This document shows, one piece after another, positions 1 through 8,894 of a stretch of 64,000 nt of DNA. The notes under the pieces were generated by a model that ran no database searches, was not told the DNA's origin, and saw only the letters and a program-made list of their open reading frames with translations. The stretch spans positions 310,001 to 374,000 of the forward strand of contig CAZINX010000001.1 of the NCBI GenBank assembly GCA_964540795.1, written 5' to 3'. The position numbers and the translations under genes are program-made. How positions within the stretch are numbered: position 1 is the stretch's first letter; every line of letters begins with the position of its first letter. The DNA comes from Dichotomicrobium sp964540795. GTDB lineage: Bacteria > Pseudomonadota > Alphaproteobacteria > Rhizobiales > Rhodomicrobiaceae.

Positions 1-446
1 GTGACCGGCTCGACCAGCAGATAGGTGCCCTGCGCCCCGACGATGCGCACGGTGACCCCGCGCGGGCAGTCCGGCCCGCGCACCGACCATTGCGAGTCTC
101 CGACCAGGAGCACGCCCCGTCCGTTCTCGATCGGGTGGTGCAACAGATATTGCTGGCCGATCAGCTGGCGGGCGCGGTCGGTGAAGCTGACCGCGTCGTT
201 GTCTTCGCGCCCCCAGAAACGGCCCGCGCCGAGCAGGACCACGACCGAGAGGCCACCGAACAGCAGCAGTTGCCACGCCCAGGCGATGTCGAATGCGAGC
301 ACGGTAACGCCGACGATCGCCGCCGCGATGCCGAACCAGATCAGGAAAAAGCCGGGAAGCAGCAGTTCCAGGCCGAGCAGGATGACGCCGAAGATGAGCC
401 AGGCCCATCCGCCAAGCTCACGCACCATCCCGAAAAAGCCTTCCAT
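1..446 (-). CDS. nfeD: NfeD-family membrane protein, 3' end cut by window edge
   Basis: The frame opens at 446 and stays open to the first base, so the C-terminus lies outside the window. It begins MEGFFGMVRELGGWAW and continues with three hydrophobic segments separated by short loops (LIFGVILLGLELLLPGFF, then IWFGIAAAIVGVTVLAF, then WQLLLFGGLSVVVLL). A soluble part follows that looks like the start of the NfeD OB-fold beta-barrel (VTVRIVGAQGTYLLVEPV). It lies 102 bases downstream of the SPFH gene on the same strand. NfeD-type proteins are usually encoded next to a stomatin/SPFH partner and are thought to act with it in membrane quality control. The order and topology fit YbbK/QmcA partners. 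Confidence 0.85.
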   Translation of the reverse strand, partial: MEGFFGMVRELGGWAWLIFGVILLGLELLLPGFFLIWFGIAAAIVGVTVLAFDIAWAWQLLLFGGLSVVVLLGAGRFWGREDNDAVSFTDRARQLIGQQYLLHHPIENGRGVLLVGDSQWSVRGPDCPRGVTVRIVGAQGTYLLVEPV

Positions 447-548
447 CCGCCATCCCTCCGATGGTTGTTTGGCGCTTGATTTCGGCCGCGCGCTCCGGCC
501 GCAGAGTGGGTGGAGTGTAGCCGTTTCGCTGCGTCAGGGAAGCCCCGA

Positions 549-1682
549 TCAGCTTGTTTCCGGGGCCGTGCCGCCGTTTGCCGGGCCGTTGGGCCGCCCG
601 GCGGCCGGCGCGTCCTGCTGCTCCGGGTTCGCTTGTTGGGCGGCCTGCGCCCTGTCCTCGCTGGCTCCGGTCTCGCGCGGCGCGGCCTGCCCATTCGCCT
701 GCCCGTCAGCGGGCTGCTGCGTGCCGCGGCCCGCGCCGTCGGGTCCGGCCGGTGGCGATCCGCCGCCCGGCGAGGCGAAGGCTTCGCGCGTGAGTTCGGT
801 GATCCCGCCGATCGCGCCGATGACGCTGGCCGCCTCCACCGGCATCATCAGAACTTTGGCGTTGTCGGCGCTGGCCAGGCTCTTGAGCGCTTCGACGTAG
901 CGATTGGCAACGAAGAAGTTGATCGACTGGACGTTGCCCTCGGCAATTGCGCGGGAAATCATTTCGGTGGCGCGCGCATCGGCTTCGGCTTCGCGCTCGC
1001 GCGCCTCGGCGTCACGGAAGGCGGCCTCCTTGCGGCCCTCGGCTTCGAGGATCAGCGACTGTTTCAAACCTTCAGCCTGCAAAATACGGGCGGATTTATC
1101 GCCCTCGGCCTCCAGAATATCGGCGCGCTTGTCGCGCTCGGCCTTCATCTGCCGGGCCATCGCCTCGGTGATGTCGGCCGGCGGGTTGATGTCCTTGATC
1201 TCGATTCGCGAAATCTTCACGCCCCAGGGATGCGTCGCCTCGTCCATGATGCGCAAAAGGCGCGAGTTGATCGCGTCGCGGTTGGACAGCAACTCGTCGA
1301 GTTCCATCGATCCCATGACCGTGCGGGTATTCGTCAGCACGAGGGTGATCATGGCCTCGCGCAGGTTCGCGACCGCATAGGCCGATTGCGCCGCGTCCAG
1401 CACCTGCATGAAGGCGACCGCGTCGACCTGCACCTCCACGTTGTCGCGGGTGATGACGTCCTGGGTCGGCACTTCCAGGACCTGCTCCATCATGATGACT
1501 CGGTGGCCGATCCGTTCGAGAAAAGGCACCACGATGCGCAGACCCGGCTGCAGCGTGCGCACATAGCGCCCGAGCCGCTCGACGGTGAAGTTGCTTCCCT
1601 GCGGCACAATATTGACGGATGTGGCGACCGTGACGACCAGCACAAGCGCCACGGCGATCGCGAAAATTTCAAACGGACCCAT
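549..1682 (-). CDS. qmcA: SPFH/stomatin-family membrane protein (QmcA-like)
   Basis: This 377-residue protein has one N-terminal membrane segment (about residues 3-23) followed by a full SPFH domain. Family hallmarks are VPQGSNFTVERLGRY, the block ending TRDNVEVQVDAV, and HPWGVKISRIEIKDI. A long charged Ala/Glu/Arg-rich helix (about residues 190-250) should form the oligomerising coiled coil. The last 80 residues are low-complexity Gly/Pro/Gln/Ala. The start has a GGAG ribosome site 6 nt upstream. Stomatin-like proteins form large rings in membrane microdomains and often modulate proteases. The nfeD gene downstream is the expected partner. Confidence 0.93.
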   Translation of the reverse strand: MGPFEIFAIAVALVLVVTVATSVNIVPQGSNFTVERLGRYVRTLQPGLRIVVPFLERIGHRVIMMEQVLEVPTQDVITRDNVEVQVDAVAFMQVLDAAQSAYAVANLREAMITLVLTNTRTVMGSMELDELLSNRDAINSRLLRIMDEATHPWGVKISRIEIKDINPPADITEAMARQMKAERDKRADILEAEGDKSARILQAEGLKQSLILEAEGRKEAAFRDAEAREREAEADARATEMISRAIAEGNVQSINFFVANRYVEALKSLASADNAKVLMMPVEAASVIGAIGGITELTREAFASPGGGSPPAGPDGAGRGTQQPADGQANGQAAPRETGASEDRAQAAQQANPEQQDAPAAGRPNGPANGGTAPETS

Positions 1683-1751
1683 GCGTTGCTCCAGCCCATA
1701 GGGACTGGCACACTTTTAGGCGAATTTTCCCGATCTGGAAACGGCGAAAGA

Positions 1752-1767
1752 CTCGGGCTAGCCCGAG
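1752..1767 (-). terminator. Possible terminator hairpin at the end of hemH
   Basis: A perfect 16-bp palindrome (CTCGGGCTAGCCCGAG) overlaps the hemH stop codon. It can fold as a 6-bp GC-rich stem with a CTAG loop. The following bases on the minus strand are TCTTTC, only weakly U-rich, so termination efficiency is uncertain. It would separate hemH from qmcA. Confidence 0.35.
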
Positions 1768-2855
1768 GCCGCCAGCGTGCGCTCGGGCTGGCGCTCCGCG
1801 GCTTGCGCAACGTCGAGGTCGACCCAGCCCGCCAACTCGCGCCGGATGATCGCTTCAAGCATGTCGATGCTGTCCGGCGTGTCGTTTAGGCACGGCAGCA
1901 GGGCGTAGTCCTCGCCGCCATATTCCTCGAAGCTCTCGCGGCCCTGCATGGCGATCTCCTCCAGCGTCTCGACGCAGTCGGCGGAGAAGCCAGGCGTCAC
2001 CACGGCAAGGCGCTTCACGCCTTCCTTGGCCAGGTCTTCGATCGTGTTGTCGGTGTAGGGCTGCAGCCACTCAGCGTTGCCGAAGCGGGACTGGAAGGTC
2101 AGACGCAGCTTGTGCTCGTCCCAGCCGAGCGCCTCGCGCAACAGGCGCGTCGTCTTGGCGCAATGGCAGTGATAAGGGTCGCCCTTCTGGAAGTACTCCA
2201 GCGGCAGCCCGTGATAAGAGGCGATAACCACCTCCGGCTCCCAATCGAGCTTGGCGAGGCTGCCCTTGATGGAGCGGGCCAGCGCATCGATGTAGCGCGG
2301 CTCGTCGTAGTAGGGCGGCACGACGCGCACGCTCGGCTGCCATCGCATCTGCTTGAGCGCATCGAACGCCTTGTCGCAGGCCGTGCCGGTCGTCGCCGCG
2401 GAATACTGCGGATAAAGCGGGAACAGCAGGATGCGGTCGCAGCCCTGCTTCTGCAGGTTCATCAGGCGCGACTTGATCGACGGGTTGCCGTAGCGCATAC
2501 CCCAGTCGACGATGATCTGCGGCGCATCGCCAAGGCGTTCAGAGAGCTTGTCGGCCTGCGCGCGTGTGATCGTGCGCAGCGGCGACTCGTCCAGTTGCTC
2601 GTTCCAGATGGAGCGATACGCTTCGCCGGAGGCAAAAGGCCGCTTGGTCAGGACGAAGGCGTTGAGGATCACCCACCAGATGACAGGGTTCACCTCGATC
2701 ACGCGGCGGTCCGAAAGAAATTCCTTCAGATAGCGGCGCATCGACCAATAGTCGGTTGCGTCGGGCGTGCCGAGATTGAGGAGCAGCACGCCGATACGGC
2801 CGAACTCAACCTTCGGGTGGTCCTTTGGCAGATGCGAGATATTGGCTTTCAGCAT
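1758..2855 (-). CDS. hemH: Ferrochelatase
   Basis: The product (365 residues from the chosen start) inserts ferrous iron into protoporphyrin IX, the last step of protoheme synthesis. Visible hallmarks are LLLNLGTPD near the N-terminus, LFPLYPQYSAATTGTA, SYHGLPLEYF with the likely catalytic His215, FQSRFGNAEWLQPYTD, and TPGFSADCVETLEE with the likely catalytic Glu296. The frame extends 19 codons further upstream. I chose the ATG at 2855 because an AAGGACGAGAG sequence precedes it and the family usually begins just before the LLLNLGTP strand. It is divergent from usg across a 371-base gap. Confidence 0.95.
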   Translation of the reverse strand: MLKANISHLPKDHPKVEFGRIGVLLLNLGTPDATDYWSMRRYLKEFLSDRRVIEVNPVIWWVILNAFVLTKRPFASGEAYRSIWNEQLDESPLRTITRAQADKLSERLGDAPQIIVDWGMRYGNPSIKSRLMNLQKQGCDRILLFPLYPQYSAATTGTACDKAFDALKQMRWQPSVRVVPPYYDEPRYIDALARSIKGSLAKLDWEPEVVIASYHGLPLEYFQKGDPYHCHCAKTTRLLREALGWDEHKLRLTFQSRFGNAEWLQPYTDNTIEDLAKEGVKRLAVVTPGFSADCVETLEEIAMQGRESFEEYGGEDYALLPCLNDTPDSIDMLEAIIRRELAGWVDLDVAQAAERQPERTLAASG

Positions 2856-3226
2856 ATTGTCTCTCGTCCTTTCCGCAGACCTTAAAGCGGCAGGTCTGGC
2901 ACGGGCGGGCATGGGAGTCCAGCGCTCAGCAAGGTTACGGCTAAATGTCGTGTGTGCTTACGCTACAGTCCCCGGTTCGGATGACCATGTGATGTTTCGG
3001 GGTCGGCGTTGCACCCCTCAACGGACAAATCGTCGCGCTCCGGGTCGCGCGTGTTGGCAGCAATCCGGCCAGTGTGCTGTCAGGCCATTGTTATGAAACA
3101 TTTTTCTTCCATTACGCTGCCTCTGTCGTATAATTGAGAGATCGTTAAACGGTCAAGCGATCCGGCCTCCCCTGCCGGGCCCGCTGAATCGGGACGCGAG
3201 GCGAGATCGCGAACGTTGAGGACACG
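2856..3226. other. Divergent intergenic region between hemH and usg
   Basis: This 371-base gap separates hemH (minus) from usg (plus). The only recognisable element is a perfect -10 hexamer before usg, annotated separately. I see no RNA gene, no inverted repeat of note and no convincing reading frame. A clear hemH promoter was not found. Confidence 0.5.
3106..3134 (+). promoter_or_regulatory. Putative sigma-70-type promoter for usg
   Basis: A perfect TATAAT lies at 3129-3134, about 90 bases before the usg start. The -35 region 16-17 bases upstream (CTTCCAT) matches the consensus poorly, so this rests mainly on the -10 box and the local AT-richness. Confidence 0.35.
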
Positions 3227-3496
3227 ATGGCGAACAGCGAACTCTTGCAGCAGCTTCACGGTTACAGCCTCACAACTGCGGAAATCCTGTACAGGCTTCC
3301 CGACTTCCCGAAACTGATCCAGTCCTTCGTCTGGCAAGACTACGATTATGCCCCGGAGTTTCCGAGGCTCGCGGAATTCCTCGATTACTGGCGCGCCAAT
3401 CTGGACGGGCCGCTTCACCGCATCACCGTCAGCCACAAGAGGCTGGTTTCCCCGGCGGAGTTGCGCTATCTCGACGGACGTCTCGTCATCCATTAG
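3227..3496 (+). CDS. usg: Usg-family protein
   Basis: This 89-residue protein matches the small Usg family, nearly restricted to alphaproteobacteria. The family core is clear: YSLTTAEILYRLPD, then LIQSFVWQDYDYAPEFPRL, FLDYWRANLDGPLH, and a C-terminal block with LVSPAELR. There is no signal peptide or membrane segment. The molecular function is unknown; the name comes from its position upstream of or within trp genes in some species, but no trp gene is nearby here. It reads toward a phosphatase gene 77 bases downstream and may share its transcript. Confidence 0.88.
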   Translation: MANSELLQQLHGYSLTTAEILYRLPDFPKLIQSFVWQDYDYAPEFPRLAEFLDYWRANLDGPLHRITVSHKRLVSPAELRYLDGRLVIH

Positions 3497-3573
3497 GGTG
3501 GCGCAAACTGGAAGAGAGGGCTTGTGGCGCTCCGTGCGGCGCGCGTCATGCGCGCGGGGGCGCTGACCGTGAC

Positions 3574-4314
3574 ATGGCAATGAACTTCGCTAAGCGTCAG
3601 AGGCGCGTGCTGGGACAAAGCTACCGGCGCTACCGCAACCGGGTCGCCAACACCAGAACAGTCTCCGCCCGACCCCGGCTTGCCCGGTTTCTCGAACATT
3701 TCGATCTGGTGGCCGTCGACCACGGCATCTTTCGCTTTGCGTATCTGAACCTTCATCAGATCGCCCCCGGCGTCTGGCGCTCCGCGCAGCCGGGACCTCG
3801 CGACATTCGCAAGCTGGCGAAACAGGGGCTGCGCACGGTTATCAATCTGCGCGGCTCGCGCGACTGCGGCAGCTACCGGCTGGAGCAGCAGGCCTGCGAG
3901 CGATACGGGGTCAGGCTGGTCAACTTCAAGCTCGGCTCGCGCGCGGTCCCGTCGCGGGAGCAGATTCACCGCGCCGCGGCCCTGTTCGGGGAGATCGAGT
4001 ATCCGGCGCTCATTCACTGCAAGTCCGGCGCGGACCGCGCGGGCCTGATGTCTGCGCTTTACATGATCCTGCGAGAGGGACAGCCGGTGGACCAGGCATC
4101 CCGCCAGCTCAGCCTGCGCTATGGCCATTTCCGGCAGGCGGATACCGGCGTGCTCGATCATTTTCTGGACGCCTACCGCGAGCAGACCGCGGGCGAGCCG
4201 ATGGACTTTCTTCAATGGGTGGATGAACGTTACAAGCCGAAGGAGGTCGCCCGTGGCTTCAGGCCGCAAGGCTTCACGAATTTCCTTGTGAACCGTTTGC
4301 TGAAACGCGAGTAG
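3574..4314 (+). CDS. Tyrosine/dual-specificity-type protein phosphatase
   Basis: The 246-residue product carries the phosphatase loop HCKSGADRAG, a CX5R motif with catalytic Cys149 and Arg155. It is preceded by a typical core (IAPGVWRSAQPGPRDIRKL, then LRTVINLRG). The C-terminal part includes LSLRYGHF and a helical tail not seen in minimal phosphatases. The N-terminal 50 residues are Arg-rich and could bind membrane or nucleic acid. No signal peptide is visible, so it is probably cytoplasmic. The fold could act on phosphoproteins or phosphorylated lipids or sugars; the substrate cannot be told. It converges on the GTPase gene, leaving a 3-base gap. Confidence 0.8.
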   Translation: MAMNFAKRQRRVLGQSYRRYRNRVANTRTVSARPRLARFLEHFDLVAVDHGIFRFAYLNLHQIAPGVWRSAQPGPRDIRKLAKQGLRTVINLRGSRDCGSYRLEQQACERYGVRLVNFKLGSRAVPSREQIHRAAALFGEIEYPALIHCKSGADRAGLMSALYMILREGQPVDQASRQLSLRYGHFRQADTGVLDHFLDAYREQTAGEPMDFLQWVDERYKPKEVARGFRPQGFTNFLVNRLLKRE

Positions 4315-4317
4315 GTC

Positions 4318-5658
4318 TCACCCGCTCTGCTCGCTGGCCCAGGCGGAAAGGGCCGCGGCGGCCTCGGTCGCAGAAGCGGGGAGTTCAGCGGGGCGGTCAC
4401 TGCGCGCGGGCGTGATTTGCATCAGGGCTTCGCGCAGCTCAGCCGCCACCTGATCCACGATCCGTTCCAGCGCGCGGTGCGCCTCGCTCGGCTCCATCCC
4501 GGCGACGACCCCGCGGACCTGCGCGGGCTGCAACGGCAACAGCGCAAGGATCGCGCGCGACGTGGCGGTGTTCGCGCGGCCCTGCAGCCACGGCTCCAGT
4601 CCATAAGCTGCGAAGCCGCGCGCCGCGCTCACCAGCGTTTCGATGTGCGCCTCGACGCCAAGCTGGCTGACATCGCGGCCCCCCGTTGCATCGGCGACCC
4701 GTCGGCGAATCCGGCTGCTCCAGGCTGCTTGCAGGTGCGACACCGCGATCTCCTGCGGGGTGCGCAGCGGCGCGGACAGCAGGCGCTCGGCGATGGATCG
4801 TGCCGAAACAAGCGCGCGGCGGCGCTTCTCGACCCGCGCCATGGCCACGATCTCGGCGAACCAGTGCTCCAACTCGGCAGCGCCGCTGTTGTGCCAGGCT
4901 GTCGCGTCGACGATCTCCCCCTCCGGCGACAGCGCGCGCATGGCCTGCGTCAGCGACACCATGACGAAGCCGTGGAACAGGTTGGCCGCCTCGGAGCGAA
5001 TGCGCTCGGCGATCTTTTCCCGGTCCTGCGGGTTCGGGACCGCGTCAAGATGCGTGAGGACCAGCAGGCTGCGCTTGCGCACGGCTTCGGGCATGGTGCG
5101 CCACTGGCTCAGCTCGCTGCGCTTCCAGGCCTGGCTGGCGACGGTGCACCAGAGCGCGCCATGGACATATGAATTCGCTGCCTGTTTCGGCGCCAAGCCG
5201 CCAAGCGCGGGATCCGAAACGCCAACCGTGTCGATAATCTCGTAGTCGCGCAACTTGGGGAAGGGCACGCCGATCTCGGTGAGCGCCGGGCGGGCGATCA
5301 GCTTCTGGAAGGCGGCGGTGGTGAGCCGGTGGCGTCCGCCTTCCGCGCCGATCGCATAGAGAACCGGCTGGTCGGCATACCGCAGAAGCGTGGAGCCGCG
5401 GTCGCTGGTGACGACGCTGGTGGGCAGGGCCTTGCGCCCGATCAGGATGTTCGTGAGGGAGGTCTTGCCCGAGTTGAATTCGCCGAAGACGCCAAAACGC
5501 GGCGGCCGGCCCAGGCTGGTCTCGATGCGCTGCAATGCGTGGATGGCCGACGCCACGCGCGGGATCTGGGCGGCCTGGGCAAAAGCCTCGCGCGTTTCGC
5601 GCAGCCGCTGCGCCAGTTCGTCCTCCGGCCCTTGCTCGTGCTCGGCCGTTGCCTGCAT
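4318..5658 (-). CDS. Dynamin-like GTPase (second of a tandem pair)
   Basis: This 446-residue protein has a clear P-loop GTPase domain: G1 is GEFNSGKTS (residues 59-67), G3 is DTVGVSDP (about 140-147) and G4 is THLD (about 204-207). The rest is mostly helical, as in dynamin-family stalks, with no obvious transmembrane hairpin. The preceding gene encodes a larger dynamin-like GTPase only 15 bases upstream. Bacterial dynamin-like proteins are frequently encoded as such pairs and can hetero-oligomerise to remodel or bridge membranes. The ATG at 5658 has an AGGAC site 8 bases upstream. Membrane action is inferred from family resemblance. Confidence 0.78.
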   Translation of the reverse strand: MQATAEHEQGPEDELAQRLRETREAFAQAAQIPRVASAIHALQRIETSLGRPPRFGVFGEFNSGKTSLTNILIGRKALPTSVVTSDRGSTLLRYADQPVLYAIGAEGGRHRLTTAAFQKLIARPALTEIGVPFPKLRDYEIIDTVGVSDPALGGLAPKQAANSYVHGALWCTVASQAWKRSELSQWRTMPEAVRKRSLLVLTHLDAVPNPQDREKIAERIRSEAANLFHGFVMVSLTQAMRALSPEGEIVDATAWHNSGAAELEHWFAEIVAMARVEKRRRALVSARSIAERLLSAPLRTPQEIAVSHLQAAWSSRIRRRVADATGGRDVSQLGVEAHIETLVSAARGFAAYGLEPWLQGRANTATSRAILALLPLQPAQVRGVVAGMEPSEAHRALERIVDQVAAELREALMQITPARSDRPAELPASATEAAAALSAWASEQSG

Positions 5659-5673
5659 CGCGGATGTCCTGCC

Positions 5674-7821
5674 TTATGACGTCTTGAACGCCGTCCGGCA
5701 GCGCTCATCGAGCGCGGCCATGCGCTCCGCCAGCGCGGCCATGCGCTCTGCGCGCGCCTGCGCCAGTTCAAGCGCGGCGGATTGGTCGTCCGTGCTTGCG
5801 CCGCCCTGCACGAGCTTTGCGACGATTTCCAGCGTTTCATGAACGATGGTCCGGTAGCGGCGCGTGACGCTGGCGGCATGAGCGCTCAGGGCCTTTTTCG
5901 CCAGATCGCTCAGCTCGCGCGCCACGGTGAGGAAATCGCGCTCAAGCCCGGTTCGCAGCGCCTTCACCGCCTGGCGCGGATCATCGCTCTGGCTCTGCCA
6001 GACGAAGCGTCGCGGCTCATCAAGGTCGACCGCCACGGCCTGAGCCAGCGGCGACAGCGAAGGTCGAGCGGGCGCAGCCGGCAGCGGGCCGGCGGTCATC
6101 GCGCCTTGCAGGCCCGGAGCCGCCCGGGAAAACATTTCGTCGATCTCCCTGAGATGATCGCGCTCGAAGGTCTGCATCGCGGCTGCCACTTCATCGAACA
6201 CGGCGAGGAATTCGCGCGCGAGCTTGTGGCGGATGCCGATGGTGTCGAGGCGCGGCGCATCGAGCCTTTCGCCAGCGCGCAGCTTTTCCTCCAGCGCGGC
6301 CTGTTCGGCGTCCGCCAGCTCGCTGACCGCCGTGCGCAGGCGGTCGGTAATCTTGCGCGTACCTTCGCCGGCAAGCGCGGCATATTCCCGTTCGAACCCC
6401 TTGAAGCGGTCGGCCAGTTCGCGCGCGGCGCTCTCGAAGGCCGTCTTGCGCTGCTTTCGGTCTTCTCGGCGCTGCGCCTGGTCCTGTTCGGCGCGCGCCT
6501 GGATGCGCTCGGCTTCATGGCGGCTCAGTAGCGCATAATTTTGCGCGAGCGCCGCGACGATCCCGGCGACGCTGGCGATCTTCTGCGCGGCCCGCGAGCG
6601 CGCCATCAGCCGGGCAAGTTCCGCGTTGATCTCGTTCAGGCCGGACATATCGCTCAGCAGCGCGGCGAGGGTGTCTTCGGTCGGTTCCTCCGCTTCGATG
6701 ACCCGTTGGACCGTCTCGCGCTCCGCGAAGCCGCGCGATGCGGCATAGTCCATGAAGCCCTCATCCAGCGTGCCGTCGCGATGCGCGCCAGTCGGGGTGA
6801 CGGCGCGAAGCCCCCATGCCGCGCTGCCCGGGATGACCGGGATGTCGTCGGTCGAGAACTCCTTGCGCAGGATGGCGCGCACGCGCTCCAGCACCGGCTC
6901 GTAGTCGTCGGCCGGGTTCTCCAGCATATCGAGCCTGTTCAGGTAGATGAGCGCGCGGCCGGCATCCACGCCCTGCAGGAGCCGCAGGAGATTGAGGTCG
7001 GTGTTGGACAGCGGCTGCTGCGCCGTCACGACCACGACATAAACGTCCGCGGTCTCCAGATTTTGCAGCGTGATCTCGTCGCGTACGAGGAACGGGTCGT
7101 TTGTGCCCGGCGTGTCGATCACGACGGTGGGGAAGCCGAACGGGTTGTCCTGGAAGTAGAGATCGGCGCTCTTGGTGATATCGGCGAAATGCGCGTTGCT
7201 CTCGTCGATCGCGCCTTCGGCCGCCGGGCGGTCATCGCCGGCGGTAACATAGCGCTCCAGCACGCCGGGCGTCACCGATGAGAACAGGTGGTGCTTGCCG
7301 AGCATCTGCGAAAGGTTTTCGCCCAGCCGGCTCTTGGCCCGGTTCTCGAAGTCGGAGAGCTGCTTGTGGATCTCGTCGCTGTCGAGATTCGGGGCCAGGC
7401 TGGAGGCCATATCGCGCACACGGCCGCCGCCGATCATGTGGCGCCATTCATCTTCGGTGAAGAATTCAAAATAGGCGCCCTCCTGCCGGCCGGGCTCGCC
7501 GAAATGGATTTTCGTGACGACCGCCGTCCACGGGTTAACGTCGGTGGGCAGCATGGTGGGCCGGCCAGCGAGCGCGTTGATGAAGGTGCTCTTGCCGGCC
7601 TTGACCTGCCCGATGACGGCGATGCGGCAGACCTGTTCGCCAAGCTCGCCGACGAGGGACTGGGCCATCGCCGCGAGCGGGCCTTCGAGGTCGGCGCCGA
7701 GCGCGCTGGCGCATTCCTGCAACTCGTCGACCATGCGCTGGAGCGCCGCGCCGGGGCCGGTATCCGTGTCGCTTGCAGCGTGGTCGCTATTTGGGTCCAT
7801 CGGTGTCGTGTGTGCTGTCAT
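5674..7821 (-). CDS. Dynamin-family GTPase (first of a tandem pair)
   Basis: This 715-residue protein has an N-terminal helix, then a dynamin-type GTPase domain. G1 is GQVKAGKST (residues 71-79), G2 is probably the Thr in PWTAVV, G3 is DTPGTNDP and G4 is NRLD. From about residue 395 it is strongly helical and rich in Glu, Arg, Gln and Ala, suggesting a long stalk or coiled coil. The C-terminus carries a near-repeat (ERMAAL twice). There is no signal peptide or clear transmembrane segment, so membrane contact would be peripheral. It lies between an unrecognised 273-residue protein and the second GTPase, all on one strand and likely co-transcribed. Confidence 0.82.
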   Translation of the reverse strand: MTAHTTPMDPNSDHAASDTDTGPGAALQRMVDELQECASALGADLEGPLAAMAQSLVGELGEQVCRIAVIGQVKAGKSTFINALAGRPTMLPTDVNPWTAVVTKIHFGEPGRQEGAYFEFFTEDEWRHMIGGGRVRDMASSLAPNLDSDEIHKQLSDFENRAKSRLGENLSQMLGKHHLFSSVTPGVLERYVTAGDDRPAAEGAIDESNAHFADITKSADLYFQDNPFGFPTVVIDTPGTNDPFLVRDEITLQNLETADVYVVVVTAQQPLSNTDLNLLRLLQGVDAGRALIYLNRLDMLENPADDYEPVLERVRAILRKEFSTDDIPVIPGSAAWGLRAVTPTGAHRDGTLDEGFMDYAASRGFAERETVQRVIEAEEPTEDTLAALLSDMSGLNEINAELARLMARSRAAQKIASVAGIVAALAQNYALLSRHEAERIQARAEQDQAQRREDRKQRKTAFESAARELADRFKGFEREYAALAGEGTRKITDRLRTAVSELADAEQAALEEKLRAGERLDAPRLDTIGIRHKLAREFLAVFDEVAAAMQTFERDHLREIDEMFSRAAPGLQGAMTAGPLPAAPARPSLSPLAQAVAVDLDEPRRFVWQSQSDDPRQAVKALRTGLERDFLTVARELSDLAKKALSAHAASVTRRYRTIVHETLEIVAKLVQGGASTDDQSAALELAQARAERMAALAERMAALDERCRTAFKTS

Positions 7822-8045
7822 CGCTTGCTTCGCCGGAAAGCCGGATGGCGCTGGTCGCGCCTTCGCGCGACGCCTCTGGAGGCGGTGTTACAACGCTGCG
7901 GCGCAAAATTGAACGGGGTTTGCTCTTGTCAAGGCTGCAAAGTGCCTTTTCGGTGAAGATTGCGCAAGGGCGGCCTGCGGCGTGTCGGGCGCTCTTCGGC
8001 CGCCTGCAGCGATATATGGCGTTCGCGCCGATCCCCGCCGGATCA

Positions 8046-8867
8046 TCAGGCCTGGCTTCGGCCGCCGGGCATCTTGTCGTTCCAGGCGCTGAGCGTGGCG
8101 GCCCATGTCAGCGGGGGGCAGCGCAGCATCGCAAGGTGATGGGCATCCGAGGCGATGCACCAGATGCGCTCGCGCGGCGGGCGGGTCGCATACGCGAGCC
8201 GGGGCGCGCTGGCATCGGCCAAGGCCTCGCTCCACGCGCCCAACTGACGCGCCGTCTTCGTCATCTCGGCATATTTCGCGAGGCTGCGGGAATCGGCCGG
8301 GGCGGCGACGATCCAGCCGTCCTGCGTGAGCAGCCAGGCTTCGTCCATTTTTGAACGCACTGTGTCAAAGAAGGCGCGCACCGGACCGCTGCCCGCCGCG
8401 ACTGCCTGATCGCGCGCAGCCTCGTAAAGCTCCGTCGCTGAAAACGACGCGGCGGCCCAGACCTCCTGCACCGGCGCTGCCTCTATGCGGTATCGCGGCT
8501 CTTCCTCGGCAAAAAAGCGCATGAGCGCGCGGGCCGCGCAAGCGCACAGCGCGGGCTGATATTGCCGCAGGGTCTCATCGTGCCGCGTCACGGCGCTGGC
8601 GCGCCAGCGCAGCAATTTGTACGCATCGGGCGCCGCGGCCGCCAACGCATCGTCGATGACGAAATGGCTTGCGCCGCGCACGCCGAGCTGAAGCCTTCCG
8701 CTGGAAATATCCAGCTCGATCGAGGAGCCGGAGCTCTTCGCCTCGACATGGCGCGGCAGAACGGTGCGCTGTACGAGCATCAGCAGCGAAAGCAGCCGCT
8801 CGGGCGGGCGGGCATCCGGGAGGGTTGGCGGTCCGTCCAAGGTTGCGATTTCGGCCATGGCGTCCAT
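8046..8867 (-). CDS. Unrecognised protein in the dynamin/Roadblock cluster
   Basis: I do not recognise this 273-residue protein. The start is well supported (AAGGAGG 6 bases before the ATG). It has no signal peptide or membrane segment. The N-terminal half has a helix (RLLSLLMLVQRTVLP) and a beta pair ending in LDISSGRLQLGV. The C-terminal half has alternating strands and helices (EAWLLTQDGWIVAAP, then ERIWCIASDAHHLAMLRC) that could be a profilin-like or Roadblock-like fold, though this is a guess from pattern. It sits 27 bases downstream of the Roadblock-like gene and upstream of two GTPases, suggesting a role as adaptor or regulator. Confidence 0.65.
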   Translation of the reverse strand: MDAMAEIATLDGPPTLPDARPPERLLSLLMLVQRTVLPRHVEAKSSGSSIELDISSGRLQLGVRGASHFVIDDALAAAAPDAYKLLRWRASAVTRHDETLRQYQPALCACAARALMRFFAEEEPRYRIEAAPVQEVWAAASFSATELYEAARDQAVAAGSGPVRAFFDTVRSKMDEAWLLTQDGWIVAAPADSRSLAKYAEMTKTARQLGAWSEALADASAPRLAYATRPPRERIWCIASDAHHLAMLRCPPLTWAATLSAWNDKMPGGRSQA

Positions 8868-8894
8868 TCGTGTCCTCCTTCCACAAACCGGCCG

